A stretch of DNA of 64,000 bases from Thermoflavifilum thermophilum. Lineage in GTDB: Bacteria; Bacteroidota; Bacteroidia; Chitinophagales; Chitinophagaceae. Position numbers and translations under genes: made by a program. Below the pieces are notes generated by a model. It ran no database searches and was not told the DNA's origin. It worked only from the letters and a program-made list of their open reading frames with translations. Location of the stretch: NCBI RefSeq assembly GCF_900116565.1, contig NZ_FPCJ01000001.1, forward strand, positions 1,528,540-1,592,539, read 5' to 3'. Shown here piece after piece: positions 16,423-26,300 of this stretch; the first letter of the stretch is position 1; every line of letters starts with the position of its first letter.

Positions 16423-18753
16423 CTATGGATTCGCAACCTGCCGGGATGAAATATACATGTTCCGTACCCGTTGGGCGGCTGCCACCATGTTTTGCAGGGA
16501 TGCTTTTACTTCGGGCCAGTTGCGGGTTTTCAATCCACAGTCCGGATTCACCCACAGTTGATCAACCGGAATGATGCGGGCAGCTTTTTGAAGCAATGCT
16601 ACCATCTCATCGGCCGAGGGGATGCGGGGTGAATGGATGTCGTAGATGCCCGGACCTATGTCGTTGGGATACTGGAAATCTCCAAAAGCATCCAGCAGCT
16701 CCATGTGGGAACGAGAAGCTTCTATGGTAATCACATCGGCATCCAGGTCGGCAATAGGCTGCATGATGGAATTGAATTCGCTATAGCACATGTGGGTGTG
16801 GATCTGGGTTTCGTCTTTGACCCCGCACGATGCCAGGCGGAAGGCTTTTACCGCCCATTCAAGATAAGCCGGTTGTTGTTCTTTCCGCAGCGGGAGTCCT
16901 TCGCGGAATGCGGGTTCATCGATCTGGATTACCCGAATGCCGGCTTCTTCGAGGGCTTTGACTTCGTCGCGGATAGCCAATGCCAGCTGATAAGCAGTTT
17001 GTTCAAGCGGTTGGTCGTTACGTACAAACGACCATTTCAACATCGTCACCGGCCCGGTGAGCATACCTTTGACGGGTTTGGATGTGAGGGATTGGGCAAA
17101 ACGGATCCAGCGTACGGTCATATCCTGTTTGCGTGCCACATCGCCGTACAGGATGGGAGGCTTTACACAACGGCTTCCGTAACTCTGTACCCAGCCGTGT
17201 TCGGTAAACGCAAAGCCGGTAAGCTGCCGGGCGAAGTATTCCACCATATCACTGCGCTCAAATTCGCCATGTACCAGCACATCGAGGCCGATCTGTTCCT
17301 GCAGGGCGATTACTTTCCGGATGGATTGTTCCAAAGCCTGTTCATACGCTTTATCGGAGATTTCTCCTTTGTTCCAGCGTGCGCGCAATTGGCGCAGTTC
17401 GTTTGTCTGCGGGAAAGAGCCTATGGTCGTGGTAGGAAGCAGCGGTAGCTGAAGGGCACGTTGTTGGGCAGCTTTCCGGATGGCAAATGGGTGCAGGCGA
17501 TGCAAATCGTTTTCCTGCAAACGGGCTATGCGTTGCTGAATCTCAGGCAGATGGGCAAAAGCTGCCATCTTTTTTTGTTCAATCGCAAACTGGTTTTCAA
17601 TCAGCCTGGGAAGGGCCTGCCGATGGGTGCCGGCAAAGGCCAGTTGTTTGAGCAAGGTGAGCTCTTCCAGCTTTTGACGGGCAAACGCCAGCCAGTTTTT
17701 CACCATGTCGGGCAGACCTTTGCTGTTGGTTTCCAGTTGCAGATCATATGGCACATGAAGCAGTGAGCAGGAGGGGGCCAGCAGGATGCGTTCCTGTCCC
17801 AGCTTTTGAACGGCCTGTTCGATAATACTCAGCGAATAGGTAAAATCATTTTTCCAGACATTACGCCCATCCACGATGCCCAGTGAAAGCCATTTATCGC
17901 GGGGCAACCACTGCAGGGCGGGTTGCAGCTGTTCAGGATCGCTGATCAAGTCCAGATGAACTCCCTGCACCGGCCATTGCACAACCTGGGGCAGATAATT
18001 TCCCAGCCCCCCGAAATAGGTAGCCAACAATAAATTTATTTCTGGCATCTCGCCATGCAAATAGCTATAAGCCTCCCGGAAAGCCTGTAATGAGTCGGCA
18101 GAAAGATCCGTTGCCAGAAAAGGTTCGTCAAGCTGAACCCATTGGACACCATGCCTGTGCAGCAAGCGAAGCAGATCGGCATAGCAGGGAAGCAGAGCAG
18201 GTAGCAAATGCAGGGGATTGCCGTGAGCGGTGCCCATCTTCCCGAGCAACAGGTAGGACACGGGGCCAATGAGGATGGGCTTGACCGGGCGTTGAAATGC
18301 CTGGGCCTCTGCGAGCGCTGCCAGTAAAGAATCGGGTTGTAGCCTGAATGATTGATTAGGCGCAAATTCGGGTACGAGATAATGATAATTGGTATTAAAC
18401 CATTTGGTCATTTCCAGCGCTGGAATATCCAGTCCGTCGCGCTGATAGCCCCTTGCCATCACAAAATACTGATCGAGCCCATCCACTCCTTTTTCTTTCA
18501 AAGGGACAAATCGTTCCGGAATCACCCCCAGCATCAGGCTCATATCGAGCACATGATCGTAGAAGGAAAAATCGCCGCAGGGCAGCCAGTCTATGCCTGC
18601 AGCGATCTGCTGCAGCCAGTTTGACTCTCGAATCATTTTGCCGGTACGCAACAGCTCGTCCTGTGAAATTTTGCCTGCCCAATATTGCTCACAGGCGCGT
18701 TTCAGTTCGCGATGAAGTCCGATGCGGGGATAACCCAATAGGTGTGTGAACAT
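16423..18753 (-). CDS. metE: Cobalamin-independent methionine synthase MetE
   Basis: Transfers the methyl group of 5-methyltetrahydropteroyl-triglutamate to homocysteine. The 776-residue length is standard for the two-barrel enzyme. The zinc and homocysteine site is complete: His654 and Cys656 (HTHMCYSEF), Glu678 (ITIEASRS) and Cys739 (VNPDCGLKTR). The N-terminal barrel begins with LGYPRIGLHRELKRA. The long leader holds a cobalamin riboswitch, so the gene should be off when B12 is plentiful. This implies a B12-dependent MetH elsewhere in the genome. The lysozyme gene follows at once downstream. Confidence 0.97.
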   Translation of the reverse strand: MFTHLLGYPRIGLHRELKRACEQYWAGKISQDELLRTGKMIRESNWLQQIAAGIDWLPCGDFSFYDHVLDMSLMLGVIPERFVPLKEKGVDGLDQYFVMARGYQRDGLDIPALEMTKWFNTNYHYLVPEFAPNQSFRLQPDSLLAALAEAQAFQRPVKPILIGPVSYLLLGKMGTAHGNPLHLLPALLPCYADLLRLLHRHGVQWVQLDEPFLATDLSADSLQAFREAYSYLHGEMPEINLLLATYFGGLGNYLPQVVQWPVQGVHLDLISDPEQLQPALQWLPRDKWLSLGIVDGRNVWKNDFTYSLSIIEQAVQKLGQERILLAPSCSLLHVPYDLQLETNSKGLPDMVKNWLAFARQKLEELTLLKQLAFAGTHRQALPRLIENQFAIEQKKMAAFAHLPEIQQRIARLQENDLHRLHPFAIRKAAQQRALQLPLLPTTTIGSFPQTNELRQLRARWNKGEISDKAYEQALEQSIRKVIALQEQIGLDVLVHGEFERSDMVEYFARQLTGFAFTEHGWVQSYGSRCVKPPILYGDVARKQDMTVRWIRFAQSLTSKPVKGMLTGPVTMLKWSFVRNDQPLEQTAYQLALAIRDEVKALEEAGIRVIQIDEPAFREGLPLRKEQQPAYLEWAVKAFRLASCGVKDETQIHTHMCYSEFNSIMQPIADLDADVITIEASRSHMELLDAFGDFQYPNDIGPGIYDIHSPRIPSADEMVALLQKAARIIPVDQLWVNPDCGLKTRNWPEVKASLQNMVAAAQRVRNMYISSRQVANP

Positions 18754-18807
18754 AATTGTTCTGTGTTTTGTGGTTAGTTGAAAAATTTTTCAGCTTGAAA
18801 ATCAAAA

Positions 18808-18848
18808 CAGGCAGGCAATGCGGACAAAGCTACCTGCCCATGGGCAGG
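18808..18848 (-). promoter_or_regulatory. Possible riboswitch expression platform (alternative hairpins)
   Basis: Read on the minus strand, CCTGCCCA (18848-18841) can pair with TGGGCAGG (18840-18833). Alternatively, GGCAGGTA (18838-18831) can pair with TGCCTGCC (18817-18810) to form a terminator-like stem with a 13-nt loop and a T-rich tail. The two hairpins exclude each other. They lie between the aptamer and metE. Confidence 0.45.
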
Positions 18849-18919
18849 GTGATGACAGGAGGGCAAAATCAGTACCTACAACCATCCTGACGTTGGCTTT
18901 ATTCCGCGAAAGCCCGTCA

Positions 18920-19115
18920 TAGCAGAAAAAGGCAGGTCTCCTGGCTCGTATCCCTTTCATCGGCCTTCCCATCTGCAGATGCAAACAGTGGCACGCAAGC
19001 CTTTTGCAGGCGAGGATGAAAGGCGTATGGATACTCACAGTTGCGCGTCAGCCCGTGATTTGCACACGGTTCCCTTTTCACGTTTGCTGTTTAGGCAAGC
19101 AACCTTTCTCTGGCA
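18920..19115 (-). promoter_or_regulatory. Cobalamin (B12) riboswitch upstream of metE
   Basis: The minus-strand leader contains the conserved cobalamin aptamer blocks in order: AAAGGGAACC, GTGCAAATCACGGGCTGACGCGCAACTGTGA (given as positions 19064-19034), the GCCACTG core, GGGAAGGC, and the B12 box GAGCCAGGAGACCTGCC. It is oriented toward metE, a classic B12-repressed gene. A near-consensus -7 box (TACTTTCG, 19147-19140) lies just upstream. The ends are approximate. Confidence 0.93.
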
Positions 19116-19295
19116 AACTCAAAACCGAATTTGCAAATGCGAAAGTAAGCAGGAAGAATCATCCGATATGTTGATCAGATCCTTTTTCCATCTATTTGTG
19201 TATAAATTGTGACAAACCGGTTGATAGCAACCCGGGATAGACCTTATCATTTAAAAAGCGACCAGATTTGTGTATTTTTCTACAAATCCTGTATC

Positions 19296-20450
19296 ATGAA
19301 ATACCTGGTTTTTCTCTTGCTTACATTATGCGGATACAGCCAGTTGCTGCGTGCCCAGCAAACCGATGCATTCAACGGGTTACAGATGAATATGGGCAAT
19401 TTGTTCCGGCTTTCAGATGCGCAGACCCGTTCCATCAGCCCCGAAAATCCCACAGGCGAAAAAGGCAAAGGCGGCATGGCCACGCTGGCCCATGGTACGG
19501 CCGCTTCGGCAGCCCGGGATTTGGGGCAGGGCTGGAAAGTCAATCCTTTTATTCGCATCCAGCCCGGGCATACCGATACACTGGCCCTGATTCAGGGTCC
19601 GGGGGCTATTCAACATATCTGGATGACCGCTACCGGCTTCTGGCGATTTGAAATCCTGCGTATGTACTGGGATGATGAAAAAACGCCGTCGGTCGAAGTG
19701 CCCCTGGGCGATTTTTTTTGCATGGGATGGGGAAAATATGCCCCTCTGCAATCGCTGGCCGTATGCGTAAATCCAGGCAGTGCATTCAACTGCTACTGGG
19801 TGATGCCTTTCCGGAAAAAATGCCTGATAACCCTGCAAAATATAGGCGATGAGCCTATGACCCTGTATTATCAGATTGATTATACGCTTACAACTATTCC
19901 CGAAGATGCAGCCTATTTCCATGCACAATTCCGGCACGTGAATCCCAATCCCTACAAACAGCCCTACGTCATCTTGGATGGAGTCAAAGGCCGCGGACAA
20001 TATGTGGGTACTTATCTGGCCTGGGGTGTGCACAACAATGGCTGGTGGGGGGAAGGGGAAATTAAGTTTTATATGGATGGTGATCAACAATTTCCCACGA
20101 TCAATGGCACGGGCACGGAAGATTATTTCTGCGGATCTTATGATTTTGAAAACCAGCAAACCCATCAGTATGAAACCTTTACTTCGCCCTATTCTGGTTT
20201 GTGCCAGGTTATCAAGCCCGATGGGTTATACCAAACCCAACAACGCTTTGGCATGTACCGCTGGCATATCATGGATCCGATTCGTTTTCAGCATGATCTT
20301 CGGGTAACCATTCAGGACCTGGGCTGGCGAAGGAATGGCACCTACCTGCCCCAGCGCTCGGATATTTCATCGGTGGCTTACTGGTATCAAACCGAGCCGC
20401 ACGCGCCATTTCCACCATTGCCTGCCAAAGAAGAACTGGAAGACGACTGA
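19296..20450 (+). CDS. Secreted DUF2961 / GH172-family glycoside hydrolase
   Basis: A 384-residue exported protein. The signal peptide MKYLVFLLLTLCGYSQLLRAQ sets the start at the ATG at 19296. The body shows the DUF2961 pattern: GPGAIQHIWMT, EVPLGDFFCMGWGK, a middle beta-jelly-roll, GRGQYVGTYLAW, EGEIKFYMDGD and the signature NGTGTEDYFCGSYDF with its acidic residues. Members of GH172 act on fructofuranose or arabinofuranose linkages; the substrate here cannot be told. No SusC/SusD pair is nearby. It converges on the sco gene with a 4-bp gap. Confidence 0.83.
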   Translation: MKYLVFLLLTLCGYSQLLRAQQTDAFNGLQMNMGNLFRLSDAQTRSISPENPTGEKGKGGMATLAHGTAASAARDLGQGWKVNPFIRIQPGHTDTLALIQGPGAIQHIWMTATGFWRFEILRMYWDDEKTPSVEVPLGDFFCMGWGKYAPLQSLAVCVNPGSAFNCYWVMPFRKKCLITLQNIGDEPMTLYYQIDYTLTTIPEDAAYFHAQFRHVNPNPYKQPYVILDGVKGRGQYVGTYLAWGVHNNGWWGEGEIKFYMDGDQQFPTINGTGTEDYFCGSYDFENQQTHQYETFTSPYSGLCQVIKPDGLYQTQQRFGMYRWHIMDPIRFQHDLRVTIQDLGWRRNGTYLPQRSDISSVAYWYQTEPHAPFPPLPAKEELEDD

Positions 20451-20454
20451 AGCT

Positions 20455-21066
20455 TTATTTTTCTTTCAGCAAGATGGGGATATCGTGCTCCAGTTTGCTG
20501 ATATCTTGCGGATTGGTACCATCATAGAATCCGCGGATGCGCCGATGTTTGTCAACCAATGCCCACCATTGGGAATGTACAAACAACCCTGATACATGGG
20601 CGCTATCTACCGATCCGATCAGATAATCATTTTCAGCCATGGAATAAATCTTTTGTGCGGGGCCGGTGAGAAACTTCCAGACCCTTGGGTCGGCATCGTA
20701 CTGTTCGGCATATTTAGCCAGTACAGGAGGCGTATCGTGAGCTGGATTAACCGTATGGGAAAGGATTTCAAAGCCAGGCGTGTGTTTGAATTTTTCATAC
20801 ACCTTCTGCAGGTTGGCATTCATGCGCGGACAAAGATCCGGGCAGGTGGTGTAGAAAAATTCTACCACACTCACTTTCCCGTTCATATCCTGCTGGGTGA
20901 AGGGTTGCCCCGTCTGATCGGTAAAACTAAAATCACCCACTACATGCCCGGGGTTGCCGAGTACAGGCAGTTTATCGCTCTGATGTACATAGGTAAAATA
21001 ATAAAACCCTGCAAACAGGAGAAGAATAAAGATCCCCAATCCTGCAATCCAGAAATAGCGTTTCAT
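20455..21066 (-). CDS. SCO1/SenC-family copper chaperone
   Basis: A 203-residue thioredoxin-fold protein with one N-terminal membrane anchor (about 7-27). It has the full Sco copper site: CPDLC (CxxxC) after VVEFFYTT, and the distal His in GLFVHSQWW. Sco proteins deliver copper to the CuA centre of oxidase subunit II. The respiratory island with coxB starts about 950 bp away on the other strand. It has its own -7 box at 21086-21093. Confidence 0.92.
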   Translation of the reverse strand: MKRYFWIAGLGIFILLLFAGFYYFTYVHQSDKLPVLGNPGHVVGDFSFTDQTGQPFTQQDMNGKVSVVEFFYTTCPDLCPRMNANLQKVYEKFKHTPGFEILSHTVNPAHDTPPVLAKYAEQYDADPRVWKFLTGPAQKIYSMAENDYLIGSVDSAHVSGLFVHSQWWALVDKHRRIRGFYDGTNPQDISKLEHDIPILLKEK

Positions 21067-21085
21067 GGGAGTTTGTACTTTGCGG

Positions 21086-21093
21086 CAAAGTTA
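21086..21093 (-). promoter_or_regulatory. -7 box for the sco gene
   Basis: The minus strand reads TAACTTTG (TAnnTTTG consensus), 20 bp upstream of the ATG at 21066, giving a predicted leader of about a dozen bases. Confidence 0.5.
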
Positions 21094-21152
21094 GGTGCAT
21101 ACAAAGCAGAATGACTGAATACAGCAATAAAAGAATGTGAAACTTTCGCACT

Positions 21153-21743
21153 TCAAGAGGTTGTCTCAACCGCCAGATCCTGAGTCAGCAGATCGGCAAT
21201 TACTTTCGGATAATATTCATATTCCAGCGCATGAATTTTTTGCGCCAGGGTTTCAACGGTATCGGTAGGCTCTATTTTTACTTTTTCTTGAAAAATAATA
21301 TCGCCCGCATCATATTCTTCATTTACATAATGAATGGTAATACCGCTATAAGCCTCACCGGCCTGCAGCACAGCTTCATGCACGTGATGGCCGTACATAC
21401 CTTTGCCACCGAATTTCGGTAGCAGAGCCGGATGAATATTGATAATCCGACGGGGGAAAGCCTCGATCCAGGACGCAGGAATTTTCCACAGAAAACCGGC
21501 CAGCACAATCAGGTCGGGTTTCATTTTTTTTACCAGGTCTAAATAAATAGAGGTGTTGTAAAAGGTGTTTTTTTCCAGCAGCATGACGGGGATTCCGGCC
21601 TGTGAAGCTACCTGAATTACACCTGCATGGGGCACATTGCACAAAATAGCCTTCACGCGAGCAATGGGTTTGTTGTTGAAATAAGCAATCAAATGAGCTG
21701 TGTTGGTTCCTTTGCCGGAGGCCAGAATCAAGATTTGTTTCAT
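21153..21743 (-). CDS. purN: Phosphoribosylglycinamide formyltransferase PurN
   Basis: Transfers a formyl group from 10-formyl-THF to GAR in purine biosynthesis. The 196-residue protein begins MKQILILASGKGTN, the GAR-binding loop. The catalytic Asn and His are in IINIHPALLP and the catalytic Asp in EEYDAGDIIF. The ATG at 21743 is chosen over one 14 codons upstream because the Rossmann strand starts there. It stands alone between sco and the respiratory island. Confidence 0.95.
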   Translation of the reverse strand: MKQILILASGKGTNTAHLIAYFNNKPIARVKAILCNVPHAGVIQVASQAGIPVMLLEKNTFYNTSIYLDLVKKMKPDLIVLAGFLWKIPASWIEAFPRRIINIHPALLPKFGGKGMYGHHVHEAVLQAGEAYSGITIHYVNEEYDAGDIIFQEKVKIEPTDTVETLAQKIHALEYEYYPKVIADLLTQDLAVETTS

Positions 21744-21956
21744 GTTAATGGAAATTGAAATATTCAGCCCTTTATTCTTTAGCAATTAACCTAAATCTGA
21801 AAGAGGGGCCAATGGATTCTTTACATTGCACAAAATACAAAAATAGAAATGCAGGGTTTATACAAAAAATTATTTATACATGCATGTTTTGAGCAGGGTT
21901 AACGGAAGGTTTAAATAATTTTTCTGTTTTGTTGAGAAATTGTCAGCTGCGCGCCT
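21744..21956. other. Intergenic region between purN and the respiratory operon
   Basis: An AT-rich divergent region that should hold the purN promoter. A possible minus-strand -7 box (TATTTTTG, 21845-21838) lies about 95 bp above purN. No gene is seen here. Confidence 0.3.
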
Positions 21957-21964
21957 TAACTTTG
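21957..21964 (+). promoter_or_regulatory. -7 box of the act-cox respiratory operon
   Basis: TAACTTTG matches TAnnTTTG exactly. A TTG about 22 bp upstream may serve as the -33 box. Transcription would start near 21971, about 43 bp before actA, and could run through the whole tightly spaced cluster to the terminator at 36186. Confidence 0.55.
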
Positions 21965-22013
21965 TGGCGCTTTTTTGGAAAACCGAAGTTCAACCAAAAT
22001 CCAATACGTTAGC

Positions 22014-23300
22014 ATGAGCGATCTAAGTTATTTTGGGAGGACTGTCAAACACCTGGTGATTTGCTCCCTCACGGCCTGCCTGTTTTTCCTTCCACTTCAT
22101 CATGCCTTTGCCGATGCTCAGAAAGGCAAGCAGCTGTTTCAGCAAAACTGTGCCCAATGTCACAATCCCCTGCGCGATGCCACAGGGCCGGCTCTTTATG
22201 GCAAGGAAAATGAAGTGCCGGGCGGGCGGAAATGGATTTACAACTGGGTGCACAATTCGGCTGCAGTCATTGCCAGTGGCGATAAGTATGCCGTGAATCT
22301 GTTTAATCAGTGGAATCATGTGCAGATGCCACCCTTCCCACAACTCAGCACACAGGATATAGATGATATTCTGGATTATGTGAAGCAGGTGGGTGATGAG
22401 GCCAAGCAAGCGGCCAGTGCGCCTGCCGCAACTGCTGGCCAAGCCGGGGGTGGTGCAGCGCCGGCAAGTAATAACAACTTGCTATACGGTATCATCACAC
22501 TGGTGCTTGCGGTTGTAGCACTTATCCTGCTGCAGGTCAACAACAGCCTCAACCGCATGGCCAATGAAAAAGAAGGCATTGAAACCCCCGAGCCGGTGCC
22601 CTTTTACAGAAATAAAACCTATATCGCCATTGTTTCCCTGGTATTGTTCCTTGTTGCCGGATATTTTCTTACCAATGCTGCCGTAAACATCGGGCGCCAG
22701 CAAAATTATGAGCCTACCCAGCCGATTTTTTATTCTCATCGTGTGCATGCCGGCATTAACCAGATTAACTGTTTGTATTGCCATGCGGGAGCTGAAAAAA
22801 GTCAGCATGCCATGATTCCATCTCAAAATATTTGTATGAACTGCCACATGGCCATTAACAGCTATTCAGGCCCTCAGCTTTATACGCCTGAAGGAAAGCC
22901 TGTGGATGGCACCGCAGAAATTCAAAAACTGTATTACTATGCCGGCTGGGATCCCAAGCAACGGAAATATGTAAACGCTGGTCATCCTATTCAGTGGGTG
23001 AAGATTCATAACCTGCCTGATTTTGTGTACTTCAGCCATGAGCAGCATGTGGCTGTGGGCAAAATTCAATGCCAGATTTGCCACGGTCCTATCCAGAATA
23101 TGGATGTGGTTTACCAATACAGCGATTTGTCTATGGGCTGGTGCGTAAATTGCCATCGCACTACCAAGGTGAATTTTGCAGATAATGCCTACTACAGCAA
23201 TATTTTCATGAAATACCACGAAGAGCTGAAGGAAGGCAAGATTGATAGTGTAACCGAGGCTATGCTGGGAGGTACGGAATGTCAGCGTTGCCATTATTAA
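22014..23300 (+). CDS. actA: Alternative complex III multiheme cytochrome c ActA (six hemes)
   Basis: Electron-carrying subunit of the quinol:cytochrome c/oxidase oxidoreductase ACIII. The 428-residue protein has a signal sequence, a mono-heme cytochrome c domain (CAQCH at 46-50), an Ala/Gly-rich linker, two hydrophobic helices (about 156-174 and 201-220), and a five-heme C-terminal region with CxxCH at about 253, 274, 353, 377 and 423. The last lies only one residue from the C-terminus. The total of six CxxCH motifs fits a fusion of a mono-heme domain to the usual pentaheme ActA. First gene of the operon. Confidence 0.93.
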   Translation: MSDLSYFGRTVKHLVICSLTACLFFLPLHHAFADAQKGKQLFQQNCAQCHNPLRDATGPALYGKENEVPGGRKWIYNWVHNSAAVIASGDKYAVNLFNQWNHVQMPPFPQLSTQDIDDILDYVKQVGDEAKQAASAPAATAGQAGGGAAPASNNNLLYGIITLVLAVVALILLQVNNSLNRMANEKEGIETPEPVPFYRNKTYIAIVSLVLFLVAGYFLTNAAVNIGRQQNYEPTQPIFYSHRVHAGINQINCLYCHAGAEKSQHAMIPSQNICMNCHMAINSYSGPQLYTPEGKPVDGTAEIQKLYYYAGWDPKQRKYVNAGHPIQWVKIHNLPDFVYFSHEQHVAVGKIQCQICHGPIQNMDVVYQYSDLSMGWCVNCHRTTKVNFADNAYYSNIFMKYHEELKEGKIDSVTEAMLGGTECQRCHY

Positions 23301-23354
23301 GATATTGATTAAATCCTTGAAACCTGATTATATCACATATTACTGTTTCAGCAT

Positions 23355-26300
23355 ATGAGCGAAAAAAAATACTGGAAAGGATTGGAGGAGTTGTATAACA
23401 CCCCTTCTTACCAGAAGACGGTCAGGAATGAATTTCGCGAAGAATTGCCTTTCGGGGAAGAGATTGAGCGCCTGATGGATGCGAAGACACCCCGAAGAGA
23501 TTTTCTGAAATATCTCGGGTTCAGCATTACAGCAGCTACTATTGCCGCCAGCTGCGAAATCCAGGTGAGAAAAGCCATTCCCTATATCAATAAGCCGGTG
23601 GATATTACGCCCGGCGTGCCCAATTATTATGCATCCACTTATGCGCAGGATGGTGATTATTGCCCGGTTGTGGTGAAAACCCTGGATGGGCGTCCGATTA
23701 AGATTGAAGGGAATACTTCTTCTTCTATTACCCGTGGTGGGACATCGGCCATGGTGCAGGCATCGGTATTGAGCCTGTATGATACGGCCAGGTTGCGGTA
23801 TCCGATGATTCAGGGGAAAGAAGCTACCTGGGAAGAGCTGGACAAGGCCGTAATGCAGGGCCTGGCCAGCCTGGGAGGAGCTCCTGTGGTGTTATTGACC
23901 ACAACCCTGATGAGCCCGGCCACTGAACAGCTGATTCAGGAATTCATCCAAAAATATCCCGGAGCCCGCCATGTGACGTATGATGCCGTTTCCTATGCGG
24001 GCATGCTGCTGGCTAATGAAGCCTGCTACGGCAAAAGGGCTATCCCTTCCTATCATTTCGAAAATGCCAAAGCCATAGTGAGCCTGGGGGCTGATTTTCT
24101 GGGCACATGGCTTTCGCCAGTAGAATTTGCCAGCCAATACGCACAAACCCGGAAAATCAAGGGTAAAAAGGCTGATCTCAGTCAGCATATTCAGTTTGAA
24201 AGTTACATGAGCCTCACCGGTGCCAACGCCGATTATCGTTATACACACAGGCCATCCCAACAGCCTGCTGTTGTGTTGAATCTTTACAATGCTGTGGCGC
24301 AGGCTTTGGGTAAACCCCAGCTGTCCAATGTTCCAGCTTTGCAGGATGAATCCTTACAAAAAGGCATTCAGCGCGCTGCCAGGTTGCTGGCTTCCCATCC
24401 CGGCGAGGCGTTGGTCGTGTGTGGTTCTAATAACCCCCATGTGCAGATAGTCGTCAACGGCCTGAATGAAATGCTGGGAGCCGGAGGCAAAACAATTGAC
24501 TGGAATGCACCGGTCAACTACCGCAAAGGCATTGACGCCGATATGCAGCAGCTGGTGGCCGATATGGAAGCCGGCAAAGTGGGTGCTGTGCTGATTTATG
24601 GTGCAAATCCGGTTTATGACTATTATGACGGGCAAAGGTTTGCCGAAGCCCTCAAGAAAGTGAAGCTAACTGTTTCGTGTAACGAACGGAAAGATGAAAC
24701 CACCGTACTTTGCCAATATGTAGCTCCGGATCATCATTATCTGGAAAACTGGGGCGATGCCGAACCCAAGGCAGGCTATTACAGCTTTATTCAGCCCACT
24801 ATTTTCCCTCTGTTTAAAACGCGTGCTTTTCAGGAAAGCCTGCTTGCCTGGATGGGACAAACACCCGACTGGCACGGCTATCTGATGAAATTCTGGGAGC
24901 CGAAGCTGGGCGGACTGGAAGCATGGGAAGAAGCTTTGCAGAACGGTGTTATAGAACCCAAACAGGTGAGCCTGGCCGCAGCCCCTTTCAAAGGGGATGT
25001 ACAGGGTGCAGCAGCTCAGCTCACTGCACAACAGCCAAAGATGGGTGAGCTGGAGTTGGTGTTGTATGAAAAAGTGGGTATCCGCGGAGGCCGTTGGGCT
25101 AATAATCCCTGGTTGCAGGAAATGCCCGATCCCATCAGCAAGTGTACCTGGGATAATTATGTATGCATTTCACCGGCACTGGCGTGGAAGTTAGGTATTT
25201 CCATTAACCGGTTTAATGAAAATGATTTGAACCGTCCGGTAGCCCGCATATCAGCGGCTGGCAAGGAAATCACGCTTCCCGTGCTGGTGTTGCCCGGCAT
25301 GCCTAAAGACGTAATTGCCGTGGCCGTTGGCTATGGAAGAAGCCCTGAGGTAGGGAAAGCTGCTGGGGGAGTAGGTAAAAATGTATATCCTTGGGTAAAC
25401 CTGAACAGCCAGAGCCTGACTTTTGAATATTATCAACCCGCTGCAACTTTTACCCTTACAGGTGAAACCTATCCGTTGGCTATTACCCAGACACATAATA
25501 GCTTTGAAGGTCGCCCCATTATTTTGGAGACCACACAAAAACAATACAACGAAGACCCGGGTGAAGCTACTCGTGAGCAGCGGGAAGAAAGGGAAAGATA
25601 TGGTGGTGAAAATTATGATACGCAGGGTACCTTGTATCCCAATCTGTACGATTTTCCCGGACTGAAATGGGGCATGTCCATCGATTTAAATAGTTGCATA
25701 GGCTGCGGAGCGTGCACGATTGCCTGCCAGGCCGAAAACAATGTAGCAGTTGTTGGCAAGGATCGGGTAATCGCGCATCAAGAGATGCACTGGATTCGCA
25801 TTGATCGGTATTTTTCCGGAGATCCGGAAAATCCGCAAGTAGTATTTCAGCCCATGCTCTGCCAGCAGTGCGACAATGCACCCTGCGAGAATGTTTGTCC
25901 AGTAGCGGCTACCAACCACAGTGATGAAGGCCTGAACCAGATGGTCTATAACCGCTGTATTGGTACGCGCTATTGCATGAACAACTGCCCGTACAAGGTG
26001 CGGCGCTTTAACTGGCGTGACTGGTGGGGGGCGACCAGCTTTGGAGGTACCAAGGATACGGCCGACATGGAAAGCGAGCTTACCCGTATGGTGTTGAATC
26101 CGGATGTAACCGTGCGTGGCCGTGGAGTGATGGAAAAATGTACCTTCTGCGTGCAGCGCCTGCAGGATGCAAAGCTGGCTGCCAAGAAAGCCGGTCGTCC
26201 TCTGATGGATGGAGAAGCTATGACAGCGTGCCAGCAGGCATGTCCTACACAGGCTATTGTATTCGGCAATGTACATGATCCGGGAGCTGCCATCAGCCAG

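Noticed and set aside
19413-20165. Long minus-strand frame (250 codons) inside the GH172 gene
   Set aside because: The plus-strand protein has a signal peptide and full DUF2961 motifs; the antisense product matches nothing I know.
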